Positions 51,781 through 60,841 are shown, counted from the stretch's first letter. The stretch is DNA of 64,000 bases from Clostridia bacterium (GCA_017509785.1 JAFWOT010000012.1:505476-569475), one strand, 5' to 3'. Program-made: numbers and translations. The notes: generated by a model from the sequence alone, not told the origin.

Positions 51781-52386
51781 ATGAAACATTTCTTATTAAA
51801 AGCCTGCGTGCTGCTGCTCGCGGCCTCGGCGACGGCTCTCGCTTGCTCCTGCACGAAGCCCGGCTCCGAAGCCGATCCTTCCGTGACGGAGATCCCCGAA
51901 TGGATGCAGACGGCGGATCCCTCCGATTACGAGCCCGACGCCGAAGGATATTTCGAGGATGAGTACATCCGCGTCAAGTGGCCGGAGTTCCTCTCCTTCG
52001 ATTTTTCACAGTTCAATTACGCACAGTATTCCGGTATGACCGAAGACGGTACGCGGGTCCTCTTCGCCTACGTTCCCGACGACGGCGCCTCCTACGCCGA
52101 CGAGATCGCAAAGTATGATTTCGACGGGTATTCGGAGCATCTCGTCAACGACCTCAATTCATACTACGTGCTGAACGAATTCTCCCCCGCCGAAGTCGAC
52201 GGGCACGCGGCGATGAAGATCGTTTACGATTACGTCCCCGAGGAGGATCCGGAGAACAACACAGTGCACGTGCTGCAGTACGTCGTGAACAACAGGGGCT
52301 GGGTGCTGAGCTTCTCTTTCACGAGCAAGGGAGACATCCCCGCCGAGTGCGGAGAAAGCATACTTTCAATGGAAATAAAGGACTGA
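51781..52386 (+). CDS. Putative lipoprotein, unknown function
   Basis: A 201-residue protein starting MKHFLLKACVLLLAASATAL with a lipobox (LACS or ACSC), then a single acidic domain with phrases IRVKWPEFLSFDFSQFNYAQYSGMTEDGTRVLFAYVP and SFSFTSKGDIPAECGESILSMEI. No family is recognised; it resembles small extracellular lipoproteins with a PsbP/LpqN-like fold, which is a guess. GGGGA precedes the ATG; an ORF from 51691 lies in the leader. Confidence 0.78.
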   Translation: MKHFLLKACVLLLAASATALACSCTKPGSEADPSVTEIPEWMQTADPSDYEPDAEGYFEDEYIRVKWPEFLSFDFSQFNYAQYSGMTEDGTRVLFAYVPDDGASYADEIAKYDFDGYSEHLVNDLNSYYVLNEFSPAEVDGHAAMKIVYDYVPEEDPENNTVHVLQYVVNNRGWVLSFSFTSKGDIPAECGESILSMEIKD

Positions 52387-52402
52387 ACGGAGCGGGAAAA
52401 CG

Positions 52403-53236
52403 ATGAAGATAAAAGGCATAACGACAGGCTTTGAAGCCGCGGAAAAGCAATGGGGCTTTACCGAGGCCTCCGCGGCGAAGACCCACAAGGGAACGAACGG
52501 CACGGGCGTGCTCATCTGCCACGGTTTCGGCGGCTCACCCGCTAATATGCGCTGCCTCTATGAGAGCGCGGTAAAGCTCGGCTGCACTGCTGCGGCGCCC
52601 CTCCTCACCGGGCACGGCGAGACCCTCGGGGAGATGAACGAAGCCACCTACGCCGATTGGCGGCGCGACGTTGACGCCGCCCTCGAGATGCTGACCTCTG
52701 CCGGCTGCGAGAGGATAGTGCTATGCGGGCTCTCGATGGGGGCTCTGCTCATGGCCGATCTTGCCGAGAGGAACGCGGGGCTCGGGCTGATCGACGGGGT
52801 AATGCTCATCTGCCCGCCCGTCAGACTGAAAAAATACCTCAATTTCTGCTCGCATATTTCCCGGCTCATACCCTACGTCCAGACGCGTGACGTGTTCCCC
52901 GGCGGGGATATGGAGATGTACTGCGGCATGGCGACGGCGAAGCTGAAGGATCTTCGGAAGCTTTCGGACGCCGTCAGGACGCACACCGGTGCGCTTGACA
53001 TGCCGACCCTTCTCGTTGAGGCCGGGAAGGACAACCGCGTCGACCCGGAGAGCTACAACATACTGCGCGAGCGCATCCCGCACGCGGAATACGTCCTCAT
53101 GCCGGAGGCGACCCACGGCATACCCTACAGCGAGAGCGCGCAGGAGCTCTGCGAGCTGTTCGAGGGGTTCCTGAAAAGGTTCATCCAAGGGGACGCGGAA
53201 CAAATATATCGGCCGTCCTCCCCCGCCCGCTATTGA
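52403..53236 (+). CDS. Alpha/beta hydrolase, carboxylesterase type
   Basis: A 277-residue serine hydrolase. Oxyanion segment LICHGFGGSPANM, nucleophile CGLSMGALL near residue 115, acid in VEAGKDNRVDP, and His in PEATHGIPY. It resembles Est30/thermostable carboxylesterases, which cleave short-chain esters or monoglycerides; substrate unknown. AACGGAGCGGG precedes the ATG, 16 bp after the lipoprotein gene. Confidence 0.9.
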   Translation: MKIKGITTGFEAAEKQWGFTEASAAKTHKGTNGTGVLICHGFGGSPANMRCLYESAVKLGCTAAAPLLTGHGETLGEMNEATYADWRRDVDAALEMLTSAGCERIVLCGLSMGALLMADLAERNAGLGLIDGVMLICPPVRLKKYLNFCSHISRLIPYVQTRDVFPGGDMEMYCGMATAKLKDLRKLSDAVRTHTGALDMPTLLVEAGKDNRVDPESYNILRERIPHAEYVLMPEATHGIPYSESAQELCELFEGFLKRFIQGDAEQIYRPSSPARY

Positions 53237-53261
53237 AATGGAACGGGGAAAATGTTAAAAT
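53233..53261 (+). promoter_or_regulatory. Promoter of the aminotransferase gene
   Basis: TTGAAA, 17-bp spacer, TAAAAT, 60 bp before the ATG. The -35 overlaps the hydrolase stop. Confidence 0.65.
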
Positions 53262-53321
53262 TACGCTGAATTTTCACGGGCATCACCCGCGCAAAAATAC
53301 AATTCCTTTTGGAGGCTCAAA

Positions 53322-54515
53322 ATGAAGATCTCTCAAAAAGCGCTTGAGTGCAACCTTTCGCCGATGCGCAAGTTCCACCCCTACGCGGTGGAAGCCGAGA
53401 ACAAGGGCAAGACGATCTACCACCTCAATATCGGTCAGCCCGATATCGAGACCCCGCCCAACTACTATTACGCGATACACAATTTCGATAACCCCGTTCT
53501 TGCGTATGCCGCATCCCCCGGAATGCCCGTGCTCATTCAGGCTATTCAGCATTATTACGACAAGCTCGGCATCCACTTTGAGGAGGACGAGATACTCATA
53601 ACCACCGGCGGCAGCGAAGCGCTCCAGATGCTCATGCTCTCGATACTGGATCCCGGCGACGAGGTCATCATTCCCGAGCCCTTCTACCCCAACTACAACA
53701 CGTTCGTGAAGTCCGCGGGCGGCGTCATCCACCCCATACCCACCACGCCCGAGGGCGGCTATCGCTATGCCTTCCGCAAGAAGCTCGAGGACGCATATAA
53801 CGAGCATACCCGCGCCATCATGTTCACGAACCCCGGCAACCCCACCGGCGTCGTGCTGACTCCGAAGGAGCTGCGCACCATCGCCGATTTCGCCAAGGAG
53901 CACGATCTCTACGTCATCGGCGACGAGGTCTACCGCGAGTTCATTTACGGCGCTGAGGATCTTGCCACCATCGGCCAGTTCGACGATATCCACGATAACG
54001 CCGTCATAATCGATTCCGTCTCCAAGCGCTTCTCCGCCTGCGGCGCGCGCATCGGCGCGATCATCACCCGCAACAAGGAGCTGAGGCAGAACCTGCTCAA
54101 GTTCTGCCAGGCGCGTCTCTCCGTCGCCACGCTCGACCAGATCGCCTCCGCCGCGCTCTACAAGGTCGGCCCCGAGTATTTCGACGCTGTCCGCAAGGAG
54201 TATAAGCTCCGCCGCGACACCTGCTACAAAAAACTGCTCGAGATCCCCGGCGTCGTCGTCAAGGAACCGCAGGGCGCGTTCTACATGATGGCGGCTCTGC
54301 CCGTCGACAACGCGGACACCTTCCAGAAGTGGCTGCTCACCGATTTCGACGACAACGGCGATACCGTCATGTTTGCTCCCGGCGAGGGCTTCTACGCCAC
54401 CCCCGGCAAGGGCCTCAACGAGATCCGCATCGCGTACGTCCTGAAGCAGGATAAGCTCGAAAGGGCCATGGATCTTCTCGCCCTCGGCATCAAGAAGTAT
54501 AACGAGACCCACTGA
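53322..54515 (+). CDS. PLP-dependent aminotransferase, class I/II
   Basis: A 397-residue fold-type I enzyme resembling aspartate/aromatic aminotransferases. Motifs: IGQPDIETP, TTGGSEAL, FTNPGNPTGVVL (PLP Asn), YVIGDEVYREFIY (Asp and Tyr), DSVSKRFSACGARIGAI with the catalytic Lys, and PQGAFYMM; the C-terminal Arg is in NEIRIAYV. The amino donor is unknown. TTGGAGG is upstream. Codons favour ATC and CGC, unlike many neighbours rich in ATA and AGG, suggesting high expression. Confidence 0.92.
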   Translation: MKISQKALECNLSPMRKFHPYAVEAENKGKTIYHLNIGQPDIETPPNYYYAIHNFDNPVLAYAASPGMPVLIQAIQHYYDKLGIHFEEDEILITTGGSEALQMLMLSILDPGDEVIIPEPFYPNYNTFVKSAGGVIHPIPTTPEGGYRYAFRKKLEDAYNEHTRAIMFTNPGNPTGVVLTPKELRTIADFAKEHDLYVIGDEVYREFIYGAEDLATIGQFDDIHDNAVIIDSVSKRFSACGARIGAIITRNKELRQNLLKFCQARLSVATLDQIASAALYKVGPEYFDAVRKEYKLRRDTCYKKLLEIPGVVVKEPQGAFYMMAALPVDNADTFQKWLLTDFDDNGDTVMFAPGEGFYATPGKGLNEIRIAYVLKQDKLERAMDLLALGIKKYNETH

Positions 54516-54535
54516 CCGGGCCGGCAATCAAACCG

Positions 54536-54574
54536 AAAAAAACGCCCGCCGCTTGAATGAGCGGCGGGTATTTT
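54536..54574. terminator. Bidirectional terminator
   Basis: CCCGCCGCT / AGCGGCGGG with a 6-nt loop, T-rich (TATTTTAT) on one side and A7 on the other. It ends the aminotransferase gene and the convergent zinc-ribbon gene. Confidence 0.82.
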
Positions 54575-54601
54575 ATGCGCTTGATACGCGGATGAAACGG
54601 T

Positions 54602-55375
54602 TTATTCCTTGTCGTCGCCGATGAGCTCCTCATAGAAGGCGGCGGAAACGAGGCCCTTGAAGAGGGGCAGCAGGACGCCGATGCAGATGAATACGAGCAC
54701 CATTATGATGAGGAAGAGCACGCCGACGTAGGGGATCATCCCGAGGAGACCCAACACGAGCGCGACGATGAATATTATCGCGTATACGACGAGATCGGCG
54801 AGGAACATCTGACCCTTGTGGCCCTTGGTCTTTTCAATGGAGAGCTCCCTCGCCTGAATGGCGTTGAGCTCGGGCTTCTTGACGAGTATGTAGGGAACGA
54901 GGCCGTATTCGTAGCCCTTGATTATCGCGAATATCGGGCCGACGATGGGGATGAGCCCCCAGAGGAAGACCCAGAGAGCGGACCAGCCCATGCCGGTGAG
55001 CACGCGCTTGATCGTCGCCCAATCCTTGAAAGTATCGAACAGTTCGCGGCAGTAGACCTGTTCCCTGTGATAGCCCTTAAGGAATATCGCGGCGAGAGCC
55101 ACGTTGAAGAGCATGGCTATCGCGATGCCGATCGCGGGGATCGCGACCCCGGCGAGCGAGCTGCCGATCGCGATAAGGAGATTCCCGAGAAGTGAGACGC
55201 CCCAGAGCCTGAAAGGCTTCTCCATAAGGGCGGCGAACGCCTTGACGTAGATCCTCCAGAAGAGGGGACCGCTTACTTCCTTGGAAGCCGCGGGCGCGGC
55301 GACGTTCTCACCGCAGTTGGGGCAGAACTTTTCGCCCTCCGCAAGCTGACTTCCACATTTTTTGCACGTTGCCAT
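54602..55375 (-). CDS. Zinc-ribbon membrane protein
   Basis: A 257-residue protein. The N-terminus is a zinc ribbon, CKKCGSQL...FCPNCGENV (two CxxC pairs). Five or six membrane segments follow (about 58-100, 120-145, 190-245), in the style of DUF975/glycerophosphoryl-type membrane families: LIPIVGPIFAIIKGYEYGLVPYILVKKPELNA and ARELSIEKTKGHKGQMF. Function unknown. It has its own promoter; the other zinc-ribbon protein follows a similar plan. Confidence 0.85.
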   Translation of the reverse strand: MATCKKCGSQLAEGEKFCPNCGENVAAPAASKEVSGPLFWRIYVKAFAALMEKPFRLWGVSLLGNLLIAIGSSLAGVAIPAIGIAIAMLFNVALAAIFLKGYHREQVYCRELFDTFKDWATIKRVLTGMGWSALWVFLWGLIPIVGPIFAIIKGYEYGLVPYILVKKPELNAIQARELSIEKTKGHKGQMFLADLVVYAIIFIVALVLGLLGMIPYVGVLFLIIMVLVFICIGVLLPLFKGLVSAAFYEELIGDDKE

Positions 55376-55415
55376 ATGATTCCTCCAAATGATTTATTTG
55401 CTTTCCAGCAGTTGT

Positions 55416-55444
55416 ATTATAGCATATTCCACGATTAGATACAA
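55416..55444 (-). promoter_or_regulatory. Promoter of the zinc-ribbon membrane gene
   Basis: TTGTAT, 17-bp spacer, TATAAT on the minus strand, 40 bp before the start codon. Confidence 0.7.
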
Positions 55445-55466
55445 TATATCGACAGAATTTTATTTT

Positions 55467-55496
55467 AAAAAAACAGGCGCGGAGCTGTTCCGCGCC
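55467..55496 (-). terminator. Terminator of the DUF4870-type gene
   Basis: GGCGCGGA / TCCGCGCC-type hairpin, followed on the minus strand by TG and seven T. Confidence 0.82.
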
Positions 55497-55515
55497 CGAT
55501 TTCAATTGGCGAATA

Positions 55516-56010
55516 TCACTTTACGAACATGCCGACGACGTCGAAATTCCCGATGACGGGAAGCTTCTTCGCCTTGCCGTTTACGACGTTGACGATGCCG
55601 ATTATCGCAAGGACGAGTATGCAGACGCTGAACGCCCACTGCACGATACTGAGGAGTATCGCGATCACCTTGAGCTTCGCGAATATGGCGGTGAGTATCC
55701 AGAATATGATGCTCCCCACGATGGAGATCGCGCAGAGGGTCACGCCCTGCCTGGCGTGGAACTGAGCGAAGCCCGAATCCTTCTTCGTGAGAAGGGGGAT
55801 GAGACAGAGTATCCCGATGTAGGAAAGCACCGAAATGCCCTTGTTTTCGTTGATATCCTGAGCCCCGTACATGCCGGTCTCGTCCTCTGTGTTGAGGACG
55901 TCCCCGACCTTATTCGCCGCGCTTTCGGCCTGACCGACGGCTGCGCCGCAGTTCGGGCAGAATTTTTCGCCCGCTTCGACCTTGGAACCGCACTTTCCGC
56001 AAAATGCCAT
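55516..56010 (-). CDS. Zinc-ribbon and DUF4870-type membrane protein
   Basis: A 164-residue protein. N-terminal zinc ribbon CGKCGSKV...FCPNCGAAV, a short linker, then SVLSYIGILCLIPLLTKKDSGFAQFHARQGVTL and two more membrane spans ending NVVNGKAKKLPVIG: the DUF4870 pattern (Tic20-like). Function unknown. GGAGG precedes the ATG. It shares its architecture (ribbon plus membrane spans) with the neighbour at 54602. Confidence 0.88.
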   Translation of the reverse strand: MAFCGKCGSKVEAGEKFCPNCGAAVGQAESAANKVGDVLNTEDETGMYGAQDINENKGISVLSYIGILCLIPLLTKKDSGFAQFHARQGVTLCAISIVGSIIFWILTAIFAKLKVIAILLSIVQWAFSVCILVLAIIGIVNVVNGKAKKLPVIGNFDVVGMFVK

Positions 56011-56053
56011 TGTAGTTTCCTCCTTTTATAAATTGCCCCGCAGGCATATATCG

Positions 56054-56082
56054 ATTATAACACAAGTGCCCGCGATATACAA
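56054..56082 (-). promoter_or_regulatory. Promoter of the DUF4870-type gene
   Basis: TTGTAT, 17-bp spacer, TATAAT on the minus strand. The -35 box lies in GC-rich hairpins that follow the deacetylase gene. Confidence 0.65.
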
Positions 56083-56111
56083 GACCGCGGGCAAAAACCC
56101 GCGGCCAAGCT

Positions 56112-57026
56112 TCACATGAGATAATCGTCCGTCAGCTCGCTGACGAGACCGAACTCGAACCCCTTCGCAATGAGATCCTCTATCACGCGGGGGAGGATCT
56201 CCACGCTGTCCTTATACGTATCGTGGATTATGAGTATGAGCGGGTCCTTATCCTTATACCAGGAATAGGTCTCCTGATAGCTCTTCCAATAATATTCCTT
56301 CAGAGGGAGGTTTTCGGTATTGCCCGCCGCCCACGCGTCATTGAAGGCGAGGTTCCAATCGAAGCCGACGTAGCCGGCCTCATGCATGGCCTCGACGTAT
56401 TTGCCCCTGCCGCTCCTGCCGCCGGCGGAGGGAGACCCGCCGGGGAAGCGGTAGAAGTACGCGCCGGCGTCATAGCCGACTGCGTCCCTGACCGTCTCGC
56501 GCCAGGCGTTGACGTCCTTTAAGAAGGCTTCGGGGTTCTGATATATGATGGTCAGATCGTGGCTCATCGTATGGCAGGCGAGCAGATGCCCCTCCTCCGC
56601 GATGCGCTTTGCCGTCTCCGGGTTCTGCTTCACCATGCGGCCGATCGTGAAGAAGGTCGCCTTGATGTTGTAACGCTTTAAAATATCGAGCACCTCGGGG
56701 GTGTTCTTGCAGGGGCCGTCGTCAAAAGTGATATAGACCTTGCGGCCCGTTGGCGCGGGGTTGACCGCCTGCGTGGGAGCCGCCGTCGGCGCCTCGGTGG
56801 GCGCTGCGGTGGGTTCCGGAGTCGGTATCTCGGTGGGAGCTGCCGTCGGCTCCTCCGTCACAACGACGGGCTCCGCGGTCAGATCCACGCCGGCGGAAAT
56901 ATCCACCTCTATGGGAAGGCCGTGCTCTCCCCCGCTGCAGCCGAAGAGCGCCGCCGCCATCAGCATGCAGACGAATACGAGAACGACGCGCTTTGCGATA
57001 CCTCGATTTGAAATACAGTTCTTCAT
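56112..57026 (-). CDS. Polysaccharide deacetylase lipoprotein (NodB domain)
   Basis: A 304-residue lipoprotein with lipobox LFGC and a Pro/Thr/Ala linker (TAAPTEIPTPEPTAAPTEAP) to about residue 90. NodB motifs: TFDDGPC (catalytic Asp and metal Asp), CHTMSHDL (two metal His), RFPGGSPS, FDWNLAFND and ILIIHDT (catalytic His). It probably deacetylates peptidoglycan GlcNAc (PgdA-type), which raises lysozyme resistance. The ribosome binding site before its own ATG is weak; a 12-codon ORF with a good site overlaps the start (57023-57061). Confidence 0.92.
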   Translation of the reverse strand: MKNCISNRGIAKRVVLVFVCMLMAAALFGCSGGEHGLPIEVDISAGVDLTAEPVVVTEEPTAAPTEIPTPEPTAAPTEAPTAAPTQAVNPAPTGRKVYITFDDGPCKNTPEVLDILKRYNIKATFFTIGRMVKQNPETAKRIAEEGHLLACHTMSHDLTIIYQNPEAFLKDVNAWRETVRDAVGYDAGAYFYRFPGGSPSAGGRSGRGKYVEAMHEAGYVGFDWNLAFNDAWAAGNTENLPLKEYYWKSYQETYSWYKDKDPLILIIHDTYKDSVEILPRVIEDLIAKGFEFGLVSELTDDYLM

Positions 57027-57061
57027 TCCGTTAAAGGGCGTTGAGCCCCGGACCCTTTCAT
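57023..57061 (-). CDS. 12-residue upstream ORF coupled to the deacetylase
   Basis: MKGSGAQRPLTE, with AAAGGA 6 nt before the ATG. Its TGA overlaps the deacetylase ATG (ATGA). The main gene has only CGGA directly before its start, so this mini-ORF probably delivers ribosomes to it. Confidence 0.55.
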   Translation of the reverse strand: MKGSGAQRPLTE

Positions 57062-57087
57062 AGCTTGTCCTTTCGGCTTACAGGTAC

Positions 57088-57116
57088 AATATAATACCGA
57101 AGCGGAGTCTTTTCAA
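57088..57116 (-). promoter_or_regulatory. Promoter of the deacetylase gene
   Basis: TTGAAA, 17-bp spacer, TATATT on the minus strand. Confidence 0.65.
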
Positions 57117-57185
57117 GCACATCCGACAATATATTTGAAAGAAATTATCGAAAAACCGTCGTGTGGTCCTCTTCTCCGACGCAAA

Positions 57186-57217
57186 CGAAAGCCGCCCGGA
57201 GATCCTCCCCCGGGCGG
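57186..57217 (-). terminator. Terminator of valS
   Basis: CCGCCCGG / CCGGGCGG with a 10-nt loop, followed by CTTTCGTTT on the minus strand. Confidence 0.75.
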
Positions 57218-57233
57218 TCGTATGGCTTTGGAA

Positions 57234-59891
57234 TTATTTTTTCAGTTCGGTTATCCTCGTCAGGAGCTTCTCCATGAGATCCTTTGCGGCGGCGAGCTTA
57301 TTGCGCTCCTCCTCGACGACCTTTTCGGGCGCCTTCGCCATGAAACCGGCATTATTCAGCTTGCCCTCAGCGCGCTTTATCTCGCCCTCGACCCTTGCCC
57401 GCTCCTTCTCGAGACGGGCGAGCTCCTTCTCGATATCGATGAGCTCGTTGAGCGGGATGAACGCGTCGCCTATCGCGGAAACGACGGAGACGGCGTCGGG
57501 CGCAATGCCGGATTTATCGAGCCTGACCGTCACCTCGGAGGCGCCGGCGAGCTTATTGAAGTAGGGAGCGGCCTCGCGAGCGGCGGCTACGTTCGCCTCG
57601 TTCGTCACGATGAACATATGCGCGCGCTTTGCGGGCGGGACGTTCATCTCGGCGCGGACGTTCCTTATCGAGCGGACGAGCTCCATGATGCCGTCCATCG
57701 CCTCGGCGTCGGCGGCAAAATCGAAGCCTTCGACGGGCTTCGGCCAATCGGAGAGCATTATCGTCTCGCCGGAGCCGGGGAGCCTCGTGTAGATATCCTC
57801 GGTGATGAAGGGCATGAACGGATGCAGGAGCTTCATGCTGTCGCCGAGAACGCGGACGAGTATCGCGCGGACGTTACGCTTCGCGGATTCGTCCTCACCG
57901 TAGAGGCGGGGCTTCGCCATCTCGATGTACCAGTCGCAGAGCTCCGTCCATATGAAGGAGTAGATCTTCTCGACGGCAAGGTTGAGATCGAACGAATCGA
58001 GGTTGCCGGTCGCTTCCCGCACGACGTTGTTGAGGCGGGTGAGTATCCACTTATCGGCGATGTCGAGCTTCGTCATGTCGATATCGCCTGTCTCCCCTTC
58101 GCCGAGGTTCATCATCACGAAGCGGGAAGCGTTGTAGACCTTGTTGCAGAAGTTCCTCGCGGCCTCGACCTTCTTGATCTGGAAGCGCATATCGGTGCCC
58201 GCGGCGGTGCCCGCCGTCAGCGAGAAGCGGAGCGAATCGGCGCCGTAATCCTTGATTATCTCGAGGGGGTCTATGCCGTTGCCGAGGGACTTCGACATCT
58301 TCCTGCCGAGCTCGTCGCGCACCATGCCGTGGATGAACACGTGATCGAAGGGGACCTCGTCCATGGCGTAGAGGCCGAACATTATCATGCGGGCGATCCA
58401 GAAGAATATCAAATCGTAGCCGGTGGCAAGGGTCGAAGTCGGATAATAATACTTCAGCTCCTCGGTCTGCTCCGGCCAGCCCATTGTGGAGAAGGGCCAC
58501 ATTCCGGAGGAGAACCAGGTGTCGAGCACGTCCTCATCCTGATGCATGGCTCCGCCGCACTTGGGGCATTTTGCGGGCGCCTCTTCGGCAACGACGGTAT
58601 GCCCGCATTCATCGCAGTAATATGCGGGGATCCTGTGCCCCCACCAGAGCTGGCGGGAGATGCACCAATCCTTTATATTGTACATCCAGTTATAATAGGT
58701 CTGGGCGTAGCGTTCGGGAACGAACTTGATCCTCCCCTCCTCCACGGCCTTTATAGCGGGTTCGGCAAGGGTCTTTATGCTGACGAACCACTGTTTCGAG
58801 ACCATGGGCTCGATGGTGGAATGGCAGCGGTAGCAGGTGCCGACGTTATGCGTGTAGGGCTCGATCTTGACGAGATTGCCCGCCTTTTTCAGATCCTCGA
58901 CGAAGACCTTGCGGCACTCCTTCGTGGTGAGTCCCTCGTATTTGCCGCCGAGCTCGTTTATATGCCCGTCCTCGGTGAACACGCACATGCGGGGCAGACC
59001 CGTCCTTATGCCGACCTCGAAATCGTTCGGGTCGTGCGAAGGGGTGATCTTGACGGCGCCGGTGCCGAAATCCATTTCGACGTATTCGTCGGCGACTATG
59101 GGTATCTCGCGCCCGACGACGGGGACGACGACCGTCTTGCCGACTATGTCGGTATAGCGCTCGTCATTGGGGTTTACGGCAATGCCGGTATCGCCCAAAA
59201 TGGTCTCGGGGCGGGTGGTGGCGACGGTTATGGAATACGAGCCGTCCGGCGCGTCATAGCGGACGTGCCAGAGGTTGGAGGGCTGCTCTTCGAACTCGAC
59301 CTCCGCGTTGGAGATGGCGGTCTTGCAGCAGGGGCACCAGTTGACTATGCGGTCGCCCCTGTAGATGAGGCCCTTATTGTAAAGATCGATGAACACCTTG
59401 CGGACGGCTTTAGAGCAGCCTTCGTCCATCGTGAAGCGCTCGCGCTCCCAATCGCAGGAGGAGCCGAGCTTCCTGAGCTGCTTTACTATCCTGCCGCCGA
59501 ACTCGTCGCGCCACGCCCACGCGCGGCGCAGGAACTCCTCGCGGCCGACGTCCTGCTTCGTAAGACCTTCCTCCGCCATGCGCTGAACGATCTTGACCTC
59601 CGTAGCTATGGAGGCGTGATCGGTGCCGGGGAGCCAGAGCGTCTCATACCCGCTCATGCGCTTGTAGCGGATGAGTATGTCCTGCATGGTCTCGTCGAGG
59701 GCGTGACCCATGTGGAGCTGACCCGTGATGTTGGGCGGCGGTATGACGATGGTGTAGGGCTTCTTATCGGGGTTGGGCGCGGAATGGAAATAACCGCTCT
59801 CCTCCCACTTTTTGTAAAGGCGATCCTCGACTGTCGAGGGATCGTACGTCTTGGGCATTTCGTTAATGCCCGTTTCGTGCTTTTCACACAT
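57234..59891 (-). CDS. valS: Valyl-tRNA synthetase
   Basis: An 885-residue class I synthetase. HIGH motif in PPPNITGQLHMGHALD near residue 50; KMSKSLGNGIDP near 515; zinc-like cysteines CDECGH and CPKCGG near 420-440; editing domain in between; and a C-terminal coiled coil (LARLEKERARVEGEIKRAEGKL) typical of ValRS. The ATG at 59891 (MCEKHE) has GGAGG at 9-nt spacing; MPKTYD further in is another possible start. Regulated by a T-box leader. Confidence 0.97.
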   Translation of the reverse strand: MCEKHETGINEMPKTYDPSTVEDRLYKKWEESGYFHSAPNPDKKPYTIVIPPPNITGQLHMGHALDETMQDILIRYKRMSGYETLWLPGTDHASIATEVKIVQRMAEEGLTKQDVGREEFLRRAWAWRDEFGGRIVKQLRKLGSSCDWERERFTMDEGCSKAVRKVFIDLYNKGLIYRGDRIVNWCPCCKTAISNAEVEFEEQPSNLWHVRYDAPDGSYSITVATTRPETILGDTGIAVNPNDERYTDIVGKTVVVPVVGREIPIVADEYVEMDFGTGAVKITPSHDPNDFEVGIRTGLPRMCVFTEDGHINELGGKYEGLTTKECRKVFVEDLKKAGNLVKIEPYTHNVGTCYRCHSTIEPMVSKQWFVSIKTLAEPAIKAVEEGRIKFVPERYAQTYYNWMYNIKDWCISRQLWWGHRIPAYYCDECGHTVVAEEAPAKCPKCGGAMHQDEDVLDTWFSSGMWPFSTMGWPEQTEELKYYYPTSTLATGYDLIFFWIARMIMFGLYAMDEVPFDHVFIHGMVRDELGRKMSKSLGNGIDPLEIIKDYGADSLRFSLTAGTAAGTDMRFQIKKVEAARNFCNKVYNASRFVMMNLGEGETGDIDMTKLDIADKWILTRLNNVVREATGNLDSFDLNLAVEKIYSFIWTELCDWYIEMAKPRLYGEDESAKRNVRAILVRVLGDSMKLLHPFMPFITEDIYTRLPGSGETIMLSDWPKPVEGFDFAADAEAMDGIMELVRSIRNVRAEMNVPPAKRAHMFIVTNEANVAAAREAAPYFNKLAGASEVTVRLDKSGIAPDAVSVVSAIGDAFIPLNELIDIEKELARLEKERARVEGEIKRAEGKLNNAGFMAKAPEKVVEEERNKLAAAKDLMEKLLTRITELKK

Positions 59892-59910
59892 TTTGCTGTA
59901 CCTCCGAACA

Positions 59911-60167
59911 AATAATAAGTCCCTTCCCGCCAAAGGACGAGAAGGGACGCTCGTGGTACCACCTTTGTTGAAAAGCCCGCATGGGCATTTCCACTTGAAC
60001 GCGCTTTATCGGGCGCACCCGCCCACGCTCCCCGGGCGACCTTCACGGAACCTTTTGCCGACGGCTTTCACCTGACCCGCCTCTCTTTTAAGGCAACGGT
60101 ATTCCGCTACTCCTCCCGGATCAAAACGGGGGATATCCATTTTTACGGAACGGGAAGACCCGCTCTA
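59911..60167 (-). ncRNA. T-box riboswitch (valS leader)
   Basis: The T-box core AAGGTGGTACCACG lies at 59965-59952 on the minus strand, followed by a terminator hairpin GTCCCTTC / GAAGGGAC (59948-59919) and a T-rich run. Upstream are the usual leader blocks, including GGAGGAGTA and AGAGAGGCGGGTCAGGTGAAAGCCGTC. Uncharged tRNA-Val should stabilise the antiterminator. I did not identify the specifier codon with certainty. Confidence 0.92.
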
Positions 60168-60173
60168 AACTAT

Positions 60174-60202
60174 ATTATACCGCGCTTCAGGGAGGCTGTC
60201 AA
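60174..60202 (-). promoter_or_regulatory. Promoter of the valS T-box leader
   Basis: TTGACA, 17-bp spacer, TATAAT on the minus strand: full consensus. Start near 60167. Confidence 0.85.
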
Positions 60203-60222
60203 GGTTTTTTTGCAGGATCGGA

Positions 60223-60840
60223 TCAAAAGCCCGAGCGATCCGCAAGAGCCTCTATCGCCAACAGCGCGGCGGCGGCAGCGTCCCCGAGCTCCATGAAGGG
60301 CTTGCCCTCCCGTCCGGGGACGCCTTCGACCTGTTCCCTTATAAACGGGACGTGGACGAACCCCGCGGGGACGCTCTCCGGTATGAGGGCGAGAGCCGAG
60401 TACATGAGGCAGTTGCAGACGAACTCCCCCGCGCTGAAGGATATCTCGGCGGGGAGCCCTTCGCCGCGGATGCGGGCTATCATTTCCCACACGGGGAGAC
60501 GGCTCACGAGCCTCTCCTCCCCTCCCTTTATGACGGGGACGTTCGAAGGCATGAAGCCGGAATTATCCGGAATGCGGGCGTTCATCAGATTGACGGCGTA
60601 AAGCTCCGGCGTGACGGCGCTTCGGCCGCCCGCCTGCCCAAAGCAGACGACTGCGTCGGGGAGAAGCTCACGATACCCGGCAAGGAGCAGCTCCGGCGCA
60701 AGCCCGAATTCGACGGGCAGAAGGAGTTTTTCGATCCTCGCCCCGGGTATCTCAAACGGGAGAGCCCGGAGCACGGACTCCGTCGGGTTGACGGGATCCC
60801 CGCCGAACGGCTCGAACGCGGTGACGAGTATGCGCTTCAT
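60223..60840 (-). CDS. pcp: Pyroglutamyl-peptidase I
   Basis: A 205-residue C15 cysteine peptidase removing N-terminal pyroglutamate. Motifs: LVTAFEPFGGDPVNPTE, VCFGQAGGRSAVTPE (Glu), SFSAGEFVCNCLMY (catalytic Cys) and GFVHVPFI (catalytic His). The start at 60840 lies 1 bp past the MFS stop, with no clear ribosome binding site, so it is probably coupled to the transporter. Confidence 0.93.
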   Translation of the reverse strand: MKRILVTAFEPFGGDPVNPTESVLRALPFEIPGARIEKLLLPVEFGLAPELLLAGYRELLPDAVVCFGQAGGRSAVTPELYAVNLMNARIPDNSGFMPSNVPVIKGGEERLVSRLPVWEMIARIRGEGLPAEISFSAGEFVCNCLMYSALALIPESVPAGFVHVPFIREQVEGVPGREGKPFMELGDAAAAALLAIEALADRSGF

Positions 60841-60841
60841 A

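Noticed and set aside
57135-59915. Open frame of 926 codons on the plus strand
   Set aside because: It is antisense to valS, which has full synthetase motifs. Long antisense frames are common in GC-rich genes.
59970-60160. Naming the T-box specifier codon
   Set aside because: The Stem I bulge could not be placed reliably by eye; valine specificity is inferred from the downstream valS.
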